DNA of 58,396 nt from Candidatus Anammoximicrobium sp. (GCA_012515235.1 JAAYYU010000243.1:1-58396); one strand, 5' to 3'. Positions 1 through 9,052 are shown, numbered from the stretch's first letter. The notes: generated by a model not told the origin, from the sequence alone. Made by a program: numbers and translations.

Positions 1-450
1 CCAGCTCGAGAGGATCACTTTGACCTGGTGGCGTTTCGCGACGGTGCAGAGTTCGATCAGTCGCTGCATCAGATCGATGCGACCACCGGTCATGTGCTCC
101 ATCTGCCGGGTGAAATGGCCGTGGCCGGGAACCGCGGGATAGAACATCAACTCCCCACGCGGCTTACCCTCGGCGTCGTGCGTGATTCCGGCCCCCCCTT
201 CAATGCGAATGCAGTTGAAGCCGCGCTCGACCAGTTCCGTGATGCGCAGCTCGAAATCGTTGAAGAAACCATGGGTTCCCGTGTCCCACAACGCCCAGAT
301 CCAGAAGGAAATGGCCAGGCGTTCTCGTTCGGCTGCTTCCGCCGCCGGCGCGCCGGCGGCCGCAACCGCGGTATTGAAGATGGTTCCGAGTCCGATCTGC
401 ATTGCCTCGCGGCGAGTAAAACCGCTGGACCGTTGCTGTGCATCCTTCAT
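1..450 (-). CDS. Tat-exported glycosidase-like protein, 5' part only
   Basis: The frame is open from the window edge to an ATG at 450 and gives the first 150 residues. AAGGAG lies about 8 bases upstream of the start. Residues 10-40 look like a twin-arginine signal (FTRREAMQIGL, then an Ala-rich stretch). The mature part begins with AISFWIWALWDTGTHGFF, followed by an ERGFNCIRIEGG segment and a KRHQVKVILSSW segment. This alternation of helix and strand, with a charged residue after the strand, resembles the first blades of a TIM-barrel glycoside hydrolase (GH5-like). The family is inferred because the catalytic part lies outside the window. No partner gene is visible on this side. Confidence 0.6.
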   Translation of the reverse strand, partial: MKDAQQRSSGFTRREAMQIGLGTIFNTAVAAAGAPAAEAAERERLAISFWIWALWDTGTHGFFNDFELRITELVERGFNCIRIEGGAGITHDAEGKPRGELMFYPAVPGHGHFTRQMEHMTGGRIDLMQRLIELCTVAKRHQVKVILSSW

Positions 451-786
451 GTCGATGCTCCTTGGTCAAAGTGGATGATTAGCTGCCATGATTGGCAAAG
501 GACCAGAACGGAGGCGATTTCAAACAGTTCCATCGGAAATCTCCGGGCTCTGCGAAGCGATCGGCGGCGAATGCATCGTAGCGGGACTCCGCGCCGGTCA
601 CAAGCGGCGTCCGCGCCGGCGTTGTCGGCGTCCGGCCAGCCGCGAGGCTCTAGCACTTTCCAGTTGCGTGTCTGGCACGGCGGAGCGTAAGGAGTGGGTT
701 GTGTTCGGACGCCTTCCGTAACCCGACATCTCGGACAAAAGGGGAGTGTCGCCGTCTTGTTTTCCACACTCGAGAAGGAGCCTGCC
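451..786. other. Intergenic stretch, no gene seen
   Basis: This holds the upstream region of the minus-strand gene that starts at 450 and of the plus-strand ORF at 787. No RNA gene or convincing protein is visible. The only landmark is AGAAGGAG just before the ATG at 787. ORFs in this stretch have no plausible composition. Confidence 0.4.
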
Positions 787-1794
787 ATGCGCGTCCTGCG
801 TCACATGTTCCCTTGCCTGTTCGTGATCGTCGCGGTTCTTTCCGCGGCGCATGCCCAGCCGAGGGTAGCAACGCTCACGAAATAGCTTCCCCTTTCTTTC
901 CAGGGCGTCACGAGTGCTGGCCGAGACGGCTGAATTTCGCCGGCGCGCTCGTCGTCGTGATTCATGAATCCCGCTGGCTCGCCCAGCGGATCGTTCGGTT
1001 TTTCGCCACACGCGGATGTCCCCCGCCTCTTTCCGCCTCTCCCGCGGCGGCTTCGTCGCTGCGGCAGAGGCGGATGAGGAAGGAACGTCGAGGGCCCGCC
1101 TCCTGTAGCGAGAAACGGGAGCCTCCGCGGGGCAAGCCCGCGGCAGCCAATTCCACGAACCGGACCCTTTGGCGACCAGCCAACGGGGGCTTGGTTGGAA
1201 CGAGGAATCTGTTTCGTGAGCTTTGCCAGGCGGGAATCTGCTTGTGGGCATCGCTGTAGCAACGGTGGCCGAAATAACTTCCCGGATTTCGGCCCCCACA
1301 CTGCTCGCCAGCGTGGAGCCGTGTTCAGAACCAGCCGTCGTCCCGCCACTGCGTCTAACCATGTCCGGAGCCCAATCGAGCAGGTGCCTGACGAACTCGT
1401 CGGGGTGTTGTGCTTCGACTCCGTACGCGGCCAGGATTTCCGTGGGGAAGTCACTCAGATTAAACGTGACGATGACCTCAGCCCCGGCTCGAATGGCCGC
1501 GGCAAGCACGTGACGGTCATCTGGATCGGGGAGCGTGACCGTCTCGATCAATTCCTCGTAGCCGGCAACCAGACAATCCCGGACAGCCGCATCCATGAGC
1601 GTCCGCGTCCGCTCTAATCGTTGCGGCGCGATAGCGGGGTTGTCGCGCAACACGTTCCGCATCCACTCGTCGTGGATCTGCTTTGTCCAGCATGCTCGGA
1701 CAAAATCTGCCTGCGCCAGGCGAATCAGAAGATCTCGGAGCGGCGCGGGATACAGAACGCACGCGTCGTAGATGGCGGTGACGGGGAAGCGCAT
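598..1794 (-). CDS. PIN-domain toxin with replaced C-terminus
   Basis: Residues 1-146 (codons down to about 1357) form a PIN-family ribonuclease of the VapC-like group. They include IYDACVLYPAPLRDLL with the first acidic residue D10, the IHDEWMRNVL helix, DPDDRHVLAAAI, and TFNLSDFP near residue 114. Such toxins cleave RNA and are held in check by the antitoxin encoded just upstream (TGATG overlap at 1794). Members of this family usually run on for another 30-40 residues. Here the frame instead enters the hairpin/GTGTTCA repeat in antisense and stays open by chance to 398 codons, with low-complexity Arg/Ser-rich sequence. I infer a truncated, probably inactive toxin. The read-through C-terminus is not a domain. 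Confidence 0.75.
   Translation of the reverse strand: MRFPVTAIYDACVLYPAPLRDLLIRLAQADFVRACWTKQIHDEWMRNVLRDNPAIAPQRLERTRTLMDAAVRDCLVAGYEELIETVTLPDPDDRHVLAAAIRAGAEVIVTFNLSDFPTEILAAYGVEAQHPDEFVRHLLDWAPDMVRRSGGTTAGSEHGSTLASSVGAEIREVISATVATAMPTSRFPPGKAHETDSSFQPSPRWLVAKGSGSWNWLPRACPAEAPVSRYRRRALDVPSSSASAAATKPPRERRKEAGDIRVWRKTERSAGRASGIHESRRRARRRNSAVSASTRDALERKGKLFRERCYPRLGMRRGKNRDDHEQAREHVTQDAHGRLLLECGKQDGDTPLLSEMSGYGRRPNTTHSLRSAVPDTQLESARASRLAGRRQRRRGRRL
787..885 (+). pseudogene. Signal-peptide-only ORF (gene remnant)
   Basis: A well-placed AAGGAG precedes an ATG that encodes a clear signal peptide (MRVLRHMFPCLFVIVAVLSA, then AHA and a likely cleavage site). The frame stops after 32 codons, right where repeat-like sequence begins (from 865). 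The most economical reading is the 5' end of a secreted-protein gene whose body was lost when the repeat mosaic at 865-1336 formed. A genuine micro-peptide is possible but less likely. Confidence 0.4.
865..1336. repeat. Mosaic of short repeats between two truncated genes
   Basis: Two imperfect direct repeats (865-891 and 1256-1283) both start GTAGCAACG and share AAATA.CTTCCC. The second copy overlaps a perfect 9-bp-stem hairpin (1267-1275 with 1286-1294). A 7-bp-stem hairpin with a GCAAG loop lies at 1125-1143. A hairpin with a CTCGC loop at 1298-1315 is followed by GTGTTCAGAACCAG, the same module as the one repeated at 12457-12720. No protein gene is convincing here. The block replaces the 3' ends of the genes on both sides. 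Confidence 0.6.
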
Positions 1795-2033
1795 CAGTAT
1801 CCCATTCCGAGTTCTTGGGCTTCGGCCGTGAGGGCGTCGGCGATGCGGCGACGCGCTTCATCGTCCTGACGCTTGTAGGCCGTCAAGTCCTCCAACAGAA
1901 TCCGCCGATGGGTGCCGACTTTGCGGAAGGGGATCCGGCCCTTCTCCAATTGCTCGATCAGGAACGGCCGGGACACGTGCAGCAACTCGGCGGCCTGTTG
2001 CGTCGTCAGTTCCGCGTGGACCGGCATGAGCAT
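1794..2033 (-). CDS. HTH/excisionase-type antitoxin, N-terminus missing
   Basis: This 79-residue protein carries one excisionase-like helix-turn-helix: HAELTTQQAAELLHVSRPFL, then EKGRIPFRKVGTHRRILLEDL. The domain is typical of the antitoxin partner of this PIN family, which binds its own promoter and neutralises the toxin. Full-length partners that I recall are roughly 140-160 residues, with an N-terminal region of about 70-80 residues before the VHAELTT motif. That region is absent, and only 46 bp separate this start from the stop of the next gene upstream (2080). The pair therefore seems cut at both ends. The start could be codon 1 or 3, and no good ribosome site is visible. Confidence 0.7.
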   Translation of the reverse strand: MLMPVHAELTTQQAAELLHVSRPFLIEQLEKGRIPFRKVGTHRRILLEDLTAYKRQDDEARRRIADALTAEAQELGMGY

Positions 2034-2079
2034 GACGGCTTCCCGAATTGGAGAAGGTCTGGGAATTGTGCCGGCAGTT

Positions 2080-5058
2080 CTACTTTTTCCCGGCCGGGGT
2101 CGCGTTGCTCAATGCCTTCAGTTTTTTCTCCGCGTCGGCTCGCCAGGGGGCGTCTTTGGCCGCTGGCTCTTGGAGCGACTTGGTCAAATGCTGTTTGGCC
2201 AGTTCGGCTTTGCCCAGTGCCTGGTAGCACACGCCCAACTTGTAGTGCTCCCACGAGTGATCGGGGTTGTGGGGGCGGCCGGTGCCCAGATTCTCGGGCC
2301 ACTCCATGGCCAGTCGCAGATCGGCGACGGCCTTGTCGTGATCGCCTCGTTCCAGGGCCCGCTCCACGCGCAGCCGCAGCGTCCGGACGTACAGTTCTCG
2401 GGCGCCGGTCCAGCCTTCCCACGGATGGAACGTGTGGCGCTGGAGGATGTCCAGGGCTGCGTCGTATTGCCCCACGTCGGTGTGGTAAGCCGCCCGCGCC
2501 AGCAACACTTGAAAGTCGGCTTTGACCTTAGGGGACGCTCCCTGGAACAGCCGGTCGCGCTTTGCCTGGTCGCCCTGGAGACCGTACAGGCGGTCCAGGG
2601 CGAGGTGGTACGCGCTGTCGTTCGGCTCGAGGGCGTGTGCCTTTTCGTACTCCGCCTGCGCCCGAGCGTAGTCGTTCAATTGGTGCCAATAGATCTCGCC
2701 CAGGTTGCGATACAGCACGGGATATTCCGGCTTCGCCTGGCGTGCGGCCAGCAGCTGTTCCAGGCCCTCGCGCCACTGCAGCTTGGCGGTCAGCAGCGTG
2801 CCCAGGTAGTACTGAAGCTTCCAGTCGCCGGGCAGGTGGCGCAGGCCCGTTTCCAGCACGGCCAGGCTTTCGGTGCGGAACGGGAAGACATAATCCGGCG
2901 AGAGGGCCGCGCCCTGGGCGTAGTGCGTCTTGGCCGCTGCGGGCTTGCCGGCCCTGTCGGCCAGGAAACCCTGATAAAAACAAACGAACGGATGCGGCAC
3001 CGCGCCGGGCTGCCGCCCGTATTGCTCCAGCACCGCGGCGGCGTCCTGGTGCAGGTTCATCTGCAGATAGTCGCAGGCCACTTCCAGATAGGTTTGCGGA
3101 TCGTTCCGCAGCACGGCCAGCGATGCCGGTTTCGCCGCTCCGAGGAAGACCTTTTCCAGCAGGGCGAGGCTGTCGAGCGGATCGCTGGCCAGCACCTCGT
3201 CGACCATCCGGATCGCTTCCTCCGCGCGCCCCTGACGCCGACCGACGCAGGCCAGCATGACGCGCGCTTTCAGATCTCCGGGATTCTCTCGCAAGGCGCG
3301 CCGGAGCCGCTCTTCCGCTCGGCGGAAATCGCCCGCAGCGACGGCCAGCGAAGCCTGGACGAACGGGGCGATGTGCCGATAGGCGGCTCGGCGTCCCACC
3401 AAGTCAAGATCATCTTCCACGCGGTCGGAACTGCCCAACGCAAGGCGGCTCAGCGCCCGGTAGTAGCGAGCGGTGTGGTCGTCGTCGTTGCGGCGGAGCG
3501 CCAGGTCGGCCAGACGTTGGGCTTCCTGGAACCGGCCCGTCTTGTAATGGACAATCGCCAGCCAGCGCAGGGCGGGCGTGAAGCCGGGATCCTTTTCCAG
3601 CGCGCGGTTGAACAATTCCACCGCTCCCGGCAGGTTCCAATGCTTCATCGTAGAGTAGCCGGCGAGGCAAAGCTGCTCGGCTGTCGCCGCGTCGTCCGTC
3701 GGCATTTCCGGTTCCAACTCCGGCGGCGGAACCTTGTCTTTGTCGTGCCGGGGGCTGTAGCTGAGGATTTCGTTTCGCTGGCTGTCGAGCAACGCGACTT
3801 GGCACGCCTCCTGGCCGGCCGTGAACGGAATCTCTCGGCGCCAGCTGTCGCGGGGCGTCAGACTCAGCGTCTCGCGGTGGATCTCCTTGCCGCCCGCCAG
3901 CACTCTGACGGTGGCGTCGTGCAAGGGTCGAGTTACGTTGAGCGCCACGAGGAGTTTCTGATCCCGGACGGCGACATTGACCGCCGCCTCCGGACTCCCC
4001 TTGACGAATCCGTCCAGGTTCTTGATCGGATACCAATACTCGTCCCAGCTTTCCTGCAGGTGCGGCTCGAAGATCCAACTGTCGCCCTGGGTCAGCAGCC
4101 GGCCCGACTGCAGTTCGATGTACTGCCCGTCCTGGTCGGTGAGGATGTCTTCCCAGATCAGCCCGCTGCGGGCGACTCCCCAGGTCCAGAACTTCTTGCC
4201 GAAGCTGTCGTGCCGCGAGGCAAAATGGACGCTGCCGGACTGGCGCTCGTGGTTATAGGCGGCCACAAAATCGGCGGGCGTGCCGCAGAAATAATCGAAG
4301 GCGTGGGGCGTGTTCCGGTACCAGCCCAGGTGCTGGCCTTGGTAGTTCGGCCACGGCTGCGGATTGCGCCGCCGCCCGGCGTAGGTGTACTCGGCCGGCG
4401 GAAAAATCACCTCGGTGTCCGGCCAGGCGTGGACGGCGGCGTTGGCCCAGAAATAGCCGTTGTTGTCCGTCAACGTGGGGTTGTACAGCAGAATCCGGTT
4501 TTGGAAGTACGAGCGGTCGGGATACACCGTGGTCGCCACCGCCCATTTCATCCGCCGCACCCATTCCCGCACACCCACCACGCACGTCACGCTGCCGTCG
4601 TCGCCCCGGAGGATCTGATACTGGACCGGGGAGTACGTGTGGACGGTGTGACCGCGCGTGGGGAAGTTCCACTCGATCCCGCCGGAGAGCCAAGCCCCGC
4701 GCAGGGCCACCAGGCCCGGCTTGATGACGTGGTTGTGGTAGATGAAGTCGAAATCGCCGTTCGTCTTGTCGTGGGCCGCATAGATCCTGCCGCCCACGTC
4801 CGGCAGAATGACCACGCGGATGTAGTCGTTTTCCAGAACCACCGCGCGGTACGACTGGACCGCCTGGTTTCGAGTGATGTCCGTCTGCATCGGATATGGA
4901 TAGACGTTCAGGTTCCACAGCGGAGGATTCTTGTCCTCCGGCCCCAGCAAGTAGGTGGGAATCTCCAAGGTGGTCTCGCGGATCGAGACGGTATCGGCAC
5001 GAGCCAAAACGGGCACGAGTGTTCCCCCTAGCAAAATCAGCGTGGCTGCCAAACGCAT
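2080..5058 (-). CDS. Secreted DUF5107 protein with TPR repeats
   Basis: The protein has 992 residues from the ATG at 5058, which is preceded by GAGGAGG; an open extension to 5136 lacks a ribosome site. Residues 1-22 form a signal peptide (MRLAATLILLGG, cleavage near ARA-DT). Residues about 30-400 match the DUF5107 type of bacterial beta-sandwich domain (VVLENDYIRVVILPDVGGRI, GGIEWNFPTRGHT), which resembles aldose-epimerase/glycan-active folds. From about residue 470 onward there are many 34-residue TPR units (AVELFNRALEKDPGFTPALR, EKAHALEPND). The role is probably handling or sensing of extracellular carbohydrate. No reaction is established for this family, and enzymatic activity is my inference. 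Confidence 0.8.
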   Translation of the reverse strand: MRLAATLILLGGTLVPVLARADTVSIRETTLEIPTYLLGPEDKNPPLWNLNVYPYPMQTDITRNQAVQSYRAVVLENDYIRVVILPDVGGRIYAAHDKTNGDFDFIYHNHVIKPGLVALRGAWLSGGIEWNFPTRGHTVHTYSPVQYQILRGDDGSVTCVVGVREWVRRMKWAVATTVYPDRSYFQNRILLYNPTLTDNNGYFWANAAVHAWPDTEVIFPPAEYTYAGRRRNPQPWPNYQGQHLGWYRNTPHAFDYFCGTPADFVAAYNHERQSGSVHFASRHDSFGKKFWTWGVARSGLIWEDILTDQDGQYIELQSGRLLTQGDSWIFEPHLQESWDEYWYPIKNLDGFVKGSPEAAVNVAVRDQKLLVALNVTRPLHDATVRVLAGGKEIHRETLSLTPRDSWRREIPFTAGQEACQVALLDSQRNEILSYSPRHDKDKVPPPELEPEMPTDDAATAEQLCLAGYSTMKHWNLPGAVELFNRALEKDPGFTPALRWLAIVHYKTGRFQEAQRLADLALRRNDDDHTARYYRALSRLALGSSDRVEDDLDLVGRRAAYRHIAPFVQASLAVAAGDFRRAEERLRRALRENPGDLKARVMLACVGRRQGRAEEAIRMVDEVLASDPLDSLALLEKVFLGAAKPASLAVLRNDPQTYLEVACDYLQMNLHQDAAAVLEQYGRQPGAVPHPFVCFYQGFLADRAGKPAAAKTHYAQGAALSPDYVFPFRTESLAVLETGLRHLPGDWKLQYYLGTLLTAKLQWREGLEQLLAARQAKPEYPVLYRNLGEIYWHQLNDYARAQAEYEKAHALEPNDSAYHLALDRLYGLQGDQAKRDRLFQGASPKVKADFQVLLARAAYHTDVGQYDAALDILQRHTFHPWEGWTGARELYVRTLRLRVERALERGDHDKAVADLRLAMEWPENLGTGRPHNPDHSWEHYKLGVCYQALGKAELAKQHLTKSLQEPAAKDAPWRADAEKKLKALSNATPAGKK

Positions 5059-5104
5059 CGCATCCTCCTCGAGATGATAATTCAGTCTGTGGTCGCTCCA
5101 CTTG

Positions 5105-5809
5105 CTACCGCGGCAGCTCTCCCGGCACGGGCTCATCGCGAATGCCGAGGAACTGTTCCAGTTGCTGTTCGATGTAGAGCGCCTGTTCGGCCTCCGTCAG
5201 GCCGCCCACGAGCGTCTCGCGGCGGTCGTCGGCCATGATAGCATGGATTGTATAGGCACACTGAGTCCCGTTCTTGCCGTGCTGGACCTTTTCTTTGCTG
5301 TACAGTTGGGCGACTTCGTGCGCGACGAATTCCTTGTTGCCGGGCCAAGGCAAAGGGCCGTGGCGGATCTCGATCAGGCCCTGGCCGGCGCGGATCACGG
5401 TTCGATTGACGAATCCGGCGACCGTGTAATAGGTCAGCCCAACGCCGACGGCGGTGTGGAGCAAGCCGAAGGCCGACATGAACCAGGCGCCGGTGCTGAG
5501 TGCGATGGCGTGCCAGGCAACCATGAAACCGTCCCAGAAAACGCAGAAGAAGGCGAGAAAGACAAACGGCAAGGCAAACCACCGCCGCGTGATTTCCAGC
5601 GAACCACCGAACGGGCTCACCTCGATTCCCGGGGGCATCGGCACCGGAGCCCGCTGACGCGACGCCTGAGCCTCGGAGGATAATGGCAGACCCTCGATTC
5701 CAAACACGGCGCCGCAGTGGTCGCAGCGGGCCATCGCCAGCCGCTCGACCACGTTTTCGGGCTTCAGCGTTGCCCCGCACGATTTGCAGTGCAATTCCAC
5801 GAGCTTCAT
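5105..5809 (-). CDS. Zinc-ribbon membrane protein of unknown function
   Basis: This 234-residue protein begins with a CxxC...CxxC zinc ribbon (CKSCG at 8-12, CDHCG at 29-33). Two hydrophobic segments follow at about 78-100 (WFALPFVFLAFFCVFW) and 105-130. The soluble C-terminal half contains a PWPGNKEF region and a long amphipathic end (EAEQALYIEQQLEQFLGI). The start at 5809 has GGATGG a few bases upstream. It lies downstream of the lipoprotein gene on the same strand but shows no functional link. I do not recognise a named family. Planctomycetes have many such zinc-ribbon/two-helix proteins. Confidence 0.75.
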   Translation of the reverse strand: MKLVELHCKSCGATLKPENVVERLAMARCDHCGAVFGIEGLPLSSEAQASRQRAPVPMPPGIEVSPFGGSLEITRRWFALPFVFLAFFCVFWDGFMVAWHAIALSTGAWFMSAFGLLHTAVGVGLTYYTVAGFVNRTVIRAGQGLIEIRHGPLPWPGNKEFVAHEVAQLYSKEKVQHGKNGTQCAYTIHAIMADDRRETLVGGLTEAEQALYIEQQLEQFLGIRDEPVPGELPR

Positions 5810-5911
5810 GGGCCATCCACTTCATTCTCGCGAAGTCCCACGCGCGCCCAGGGCGTCGCAGACTTCGATGGTGAGATGCACTCTCACGGTCGTGCCGGCT
5901 GCCTGCGGGAG

Positions 5912-7255
5912 TCACGGCGACGCGGTCTGGCCGGTCTCGGTTTCGCCCACGTCGAGCTTGGACCATTTCTTGCCGGCGAGTTTCTTGAGGCCCTCGGCCG
6001 TCACATTGCCGTTCTCCTTGAACGTCAACGATTGCAGGTTCGGCATCGCCAGCAGTTTGTCCACCGCCGCATCGGTCACGTCCGTCGACCGGATGGACAA
6101 TTCCCTCAAATTCGGCAGGGCGGCGATCACCTCGACAGCGGCGTCGGTCATCTGGGGCACCGTCCAGATATCGAGCACTTCCAGCGACTTGAGCGACTGC
6201 AGGTTCTGCAGTCCGGTATCGCTGACGGATGCAAGCTCGTGCAAGTACAGTCGTTTCAGTTCGGGCAGCTCCGTGAAAACCTCCATCCCCATGTCGTCGA
6301 TGGCCGGCAGATCGCGGAGTGTCAACCGGGAGAGCTTCATGCCCTTGATCGCCAGCAGGCCGTCGGAACTGAACCCTTGACAGCGAAAGACTTCCAGTTG
6401 CGTCAACTTCTCGAGTTTGGCGAGGTGTTCCCCGGCCTGGCCGGTCACAGCAAAGTCGTGCATCAGCAACGATTCGAGCGTTTTGCTGCCCGCCAGATAC
6501 TCCATGCCGAAATCGCTGACCGCCGTGCTGCGATGCTTCAAGGCAGCGAGTTTCGGCAGCGCCGCGATGACCTGCATCGTCATGTCGCCCGCTTCCATGT
6601 TGCCGCGGAGGTCCAAGAACTGCAGGTTCTGCAGCTTCGACAAGTGACTTGTGCCCAGGTCGTTGAACCGGTTCTGAACGAGCGTCAACCGCTGCAACCG
6701 GCCCAATTCACAGATCACCTTGAGCACGCTGTTGGTCAGATTCGTGTTCGACGACAGATCCAGATCGGTGAGCTTCGGAAACGACTTGGCGATCATCTCC
6801 ACCGTCGGATCGTTGACGACCGAATTGGTCAGGGCCAACGACCTCAGGTTGTTCAGGCCCGCCAACTGCGAGGCCATTTCGTCGTTCAGTTCGCGGAAAT
6901 TGTAGATCTGCAGCGTTTCCAGATCCGCCAGCTTTCCGAACAGGCCGATGTCCTCGGCGGTCAGGAGGGAGCCGTCCTGAATCACGATCTCGGTCAGCAC
7001 ATCGCCGGGCAGCAGCGTGTGTTTGGCGTTGGCGCCGAGACCGTCCAGCAGCTTTTGGGCGGCGGCGACGTCCTCCGCTTTGGCCGTCGCCGTGCGGGCA
7101 GGGGCCCCCGGTTGCGGGCTTGCGCCGCGATCTGCGACGGCCCCGCCGCCGCTGCTCGCGCCCGCGCCGCCTTGCGGCGCAGGGCATCCGGTCAGACAAA
7201 CCAGACCAAAGACGAGACCAACCAATCCACCACGGGTCACAACGCTGATGTTCAT
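5912..7255 (-). CDS. Leucine-rich-repeat lipoprotein
   Basis: From the ATG at 7255 (AGGAG 7 bases upstream) the product has 447 residues. The signal ends in a lipobox, LTGC, with C24 as the lipidated residue. A Gly/Ala/Pro-rich linker follows, then about 13 leucine-rich repeats of the cysteine-free GALA/RNI type (LKRLYLHELASVSDTGLQNL, LRELSIRSTDVTDAAVDKLL). These would form a curved solenoid used for protein contacts on the cell surface or in the periplasm. Similar LRR lipoproteins are common in Pirellulales. The longer open frame up to 7480 has no ribosome site and an unlikely composition, so I rejected it. Confidence 0.85.
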   Translation of the reverse strand: MNISVVTRGGLVGLVFGLVCLTGCPAPQGGAGASSGGGAVADRGASPQPGAPARTATAKAEDVAAAQKLLDGLGANAKHTLLPGDVLTEIVIQDGSLLTAEDIGLFGKLADLETLQIYNFRELNDEMASQLAGLNNLRSLALTNSVVNDPTVEMIAKSFPKLTDLDLSSNTNLTNSVLKVICELGRLQRLTLVQNRFNDLGTSHLSKLQNLQFLDLRGNMEAGDMTMQVIAALPKLAALKHRSTAVSDFGMEYLAGSKTLESLLMHDFAVTGQAGEHLAKLEKLTQLEVFRCQGFSSDGLLAIKGMKLSRLTLRDLPAIDDMGMEVFTELPELKRLYLHELASVSDTGLQNLQSLKSLEVLDIWTVPQMTDAAVEVIAALPNLRELSIRSTDVTDAAVDKLLAMPNLQSLTFKENGNVTAEGLKKLAGKKWSKLDVGETETGQTASP

Positions 7256-7512
7256 TATTACTCCTGCACGTTGCCAACAAACTAACTTCGCAGTGCCGCC
7301 TCCGGGCGATGCGGCCAGCTTCGATTGTCTCCTTGGCCAGCGGCGGACATTGGCCCGCCGGTACCCCGTGGCGTTGGCAGGCCACCCTTGGAAGGACCGC
7401 TGGGCTGGGGCCCGACGTTGGCCAGGCTGCGCGGCGATTCTCTTGAGCCCAGATCGGCGTCCCAAACTAACGCAAACCAAGACCGCCTGAAGGCGGCACG
7501 ACGACTCCTTGA

Positions 7513-7545
7513 AGAAGCCCGGCGAGCAGCACCAGCCGGGCTTCT
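7513..7545 (-). terminator. Hairpin terminator after the oxidoreductase gene
   Basis: An 11-bp perfect stem (7513-7523 with 7535-7545, arm AGAAGCCCGGC) encloses an 11-nt loop. It lies 29 bp past the stop codon of the gene ending at 7574. On the minus strand the stem is followed by TCAAGG and not a run of U, so it is a weak intrinsic terminator or a 3'-end stabiliser. Confidence 0.55.
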
Positions 7546-7573
7546 GTTCCTGTCAACAATCGGAGCGGGACCG

Positions 7574-9052
7574 TCAGTCCAGCCGGTAACCTTCCGGATA
7601 CTTCGGCTTGACCAAATCGGCCACGCCCGGCGTCTTGAGTGCAGCCAGGTTCGTGACCTTCAGGTTCTTCGCGTCCCACTCGACCTTTTCGCCCCAGTCG
7701 CCCATTTCCCCGTTGGCTCCACCGGTGGCGGCAGCCCACACCGCCAGGTTGCCCAAGAGGATCGTCTCGGTCAGCGGGCCGGCCCGGTCGACGAAGTTCG
7801 AATGGCAGATCTTCGGATTGCCGGCCGCCACCGCGCGGAACAACTCGTACATGTTGTTCAGATCGTGGTTGCCCTTGCTCTCGGCCTTCTCGTACTCCAC
7901 CTGGACCTTCTCGACTCCCTTCAATTCGTACCGTCCGCAGTAGTCGTCGCTGCTGTAGAAAGCGCCCTTCTCGCCGACGATCATCACGCCGCTGTTGGAC
8001 ACCTTCTCGATGCCCCACTTGCTAAACACCTCTTGCGGCGGCTTGTTGCCCAGCCGGTCATACCACCAGAACGGAATCGCAGGGCGCTCGGACGTTTCCG
8101 GGAACTCGAACTTGATGATCGAACTGGCCGGAAAACTGTCGTAGTCGTGGCCGGTGCTCTTGGCCTGCACCGAGATCGGATCCCGCAACCCGCACGACGC
8201 AAAGGGAACGGTCAGCTGGTGGCAGGCCATATCGCCCAGCGCGCCGGCGCCGAAATCCCACCAGCCACGCCACTGGAAGCTGTGGTACAGGCCGGGCCAG
8301 TATTCGCGCGACGGAGCGACGCCCAGCCAGTTCTTCCAGTCGAGATGTTCGAGGGCGCGTTCGATCTCCTTCTTTTTCGCTTCGATCAGCCTCTCCGCAT
8401 CGGCAGGATTCTCTTTCTTGGCCTGCGCGGCAAACTTCTCCATCGTCATGCGGCGGCCGGGCCCTTGCGCCCACACCGGGCGATTCGACCACGCATACAC
8501 TTCCTTCAGCGCGCCCAGTACGCCGGTGCGGAGCTGTGCGATGGCTTCGCGCGAGGAATCCAGGGCCGTCCCCTGGTTGCCCATCTGCGTGCAAACCCCC
8601 GTTTCCTTGGCCACCTGGGCCAGCAACCGGGCTTCATAGATCGTCCGCGTCAACGGCTTCTGCGTGTAGCAACTGAGGCCCATCCGCATGCAGGCCAGCG
8701 TGGCGGGCGCGTGCATGTGGTCCGGCGTGCTGATCGTCGCAATCTGCGCGTTCTTGCCGTGCTTGGCAAGCATCTCGCGATAATCCGTGAACTGCTCGGC
8801 CTCGGTGAAACCGTTGGCCTTGCCTTTGCTCTCAAGCCTGCCGCGATCGACGTCGCAAATCGCGATCACGTTGCCGAACTGAGAGGCGTTATTGGAATCG
8901 CTGCCGCCCTTGCCGCCGATGCCGATGCAGACTACGTTGGGACGTTCGTTAGCAGACCGGCTGAGCGCCACACGGTTTTCCGCGGCTACCCAGAAGCCGA
9001 CGCCCGCTGCGGCGGTCGTTTGCAAGAACTGACGACGAGTGGTTCGAGCCAT
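7574..9052 (-). CDS. Tat-exported Gfo/Idh/MocA oxidoreductase
   Basis: The protein has 492 residues from the ATG at 9052, which has AGGAG upstream. Residues 4-12 (TTRRQFLQT) plus a hydrophobic stretch form a twin-arginine signal. The NAD(P)-binding Rossmann loop follows (VVCIGIGGKGG, residues 40-50), then ICDVDRGR. The catalytic EKP element appears as TQKPLTRT, with Gln in place of Glu, as in many planctomycete paralogues. The C-terminal half has the aromatic-rich segment WRGWWDFGAGALGDMACH, seen in this exported sub-group. Such enzymes oxidise or reduce sugar hydroxyls, with cofactor pre-bound before Tat export. The substrate cannot be told from sequence. It is probably a single-gene unit. 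Confidence 0.9.
   Translation of the reverse strand: MARTTRRQFLQTTAAAGVGFWVAAENRVALSRSANERPNVVCIGIGGKGGSDSNNASQFGNVIAICDVDRGRLESKGKANGFTEAEQFTDYREMLAKHGKNAQIATISTPDHMHAPATLACMRMGLSCYTQKPLTRTIYEARLLAQVAKETGVCTQMGNQGTALDSSREAIAQLRTGVLGALKEVYAWSNRPVWAQGPGRRMTMEKFAAQAKKENPADAERLIEAKKKEIERALEHLDWKNWLGVAPSREYWPGLYHSFQWRGWWDFGAGALGDMACHQLTVPFASCGLRDPISVQAKSTGHDYDSFPASSIIKFEFPETSERPAIPFWWYDRLGNKPPQEVFSKWGIEKVSNSGVMIVGEKGAFYSSDDYCGRYELKGVEKVQVEYEKAESKGNHDLNNMYELFRAVAAGNPKICHSNFVDRAGPLTETILLGNLAVWAAATGGANGEMGDWGEKVEWDAKNLKVTNLAALKTPGVADLVKPKYPEGYRLD

Noticed and set aside
1912..5031. 1039-residue plus-strand ORF
   Set aside because: It is the antisense of the DUF5107/TPR gene, with Gln/His/Arg/Val-rich composition typical of shadow frames in high-GC DNA, and it has no ribosome site.
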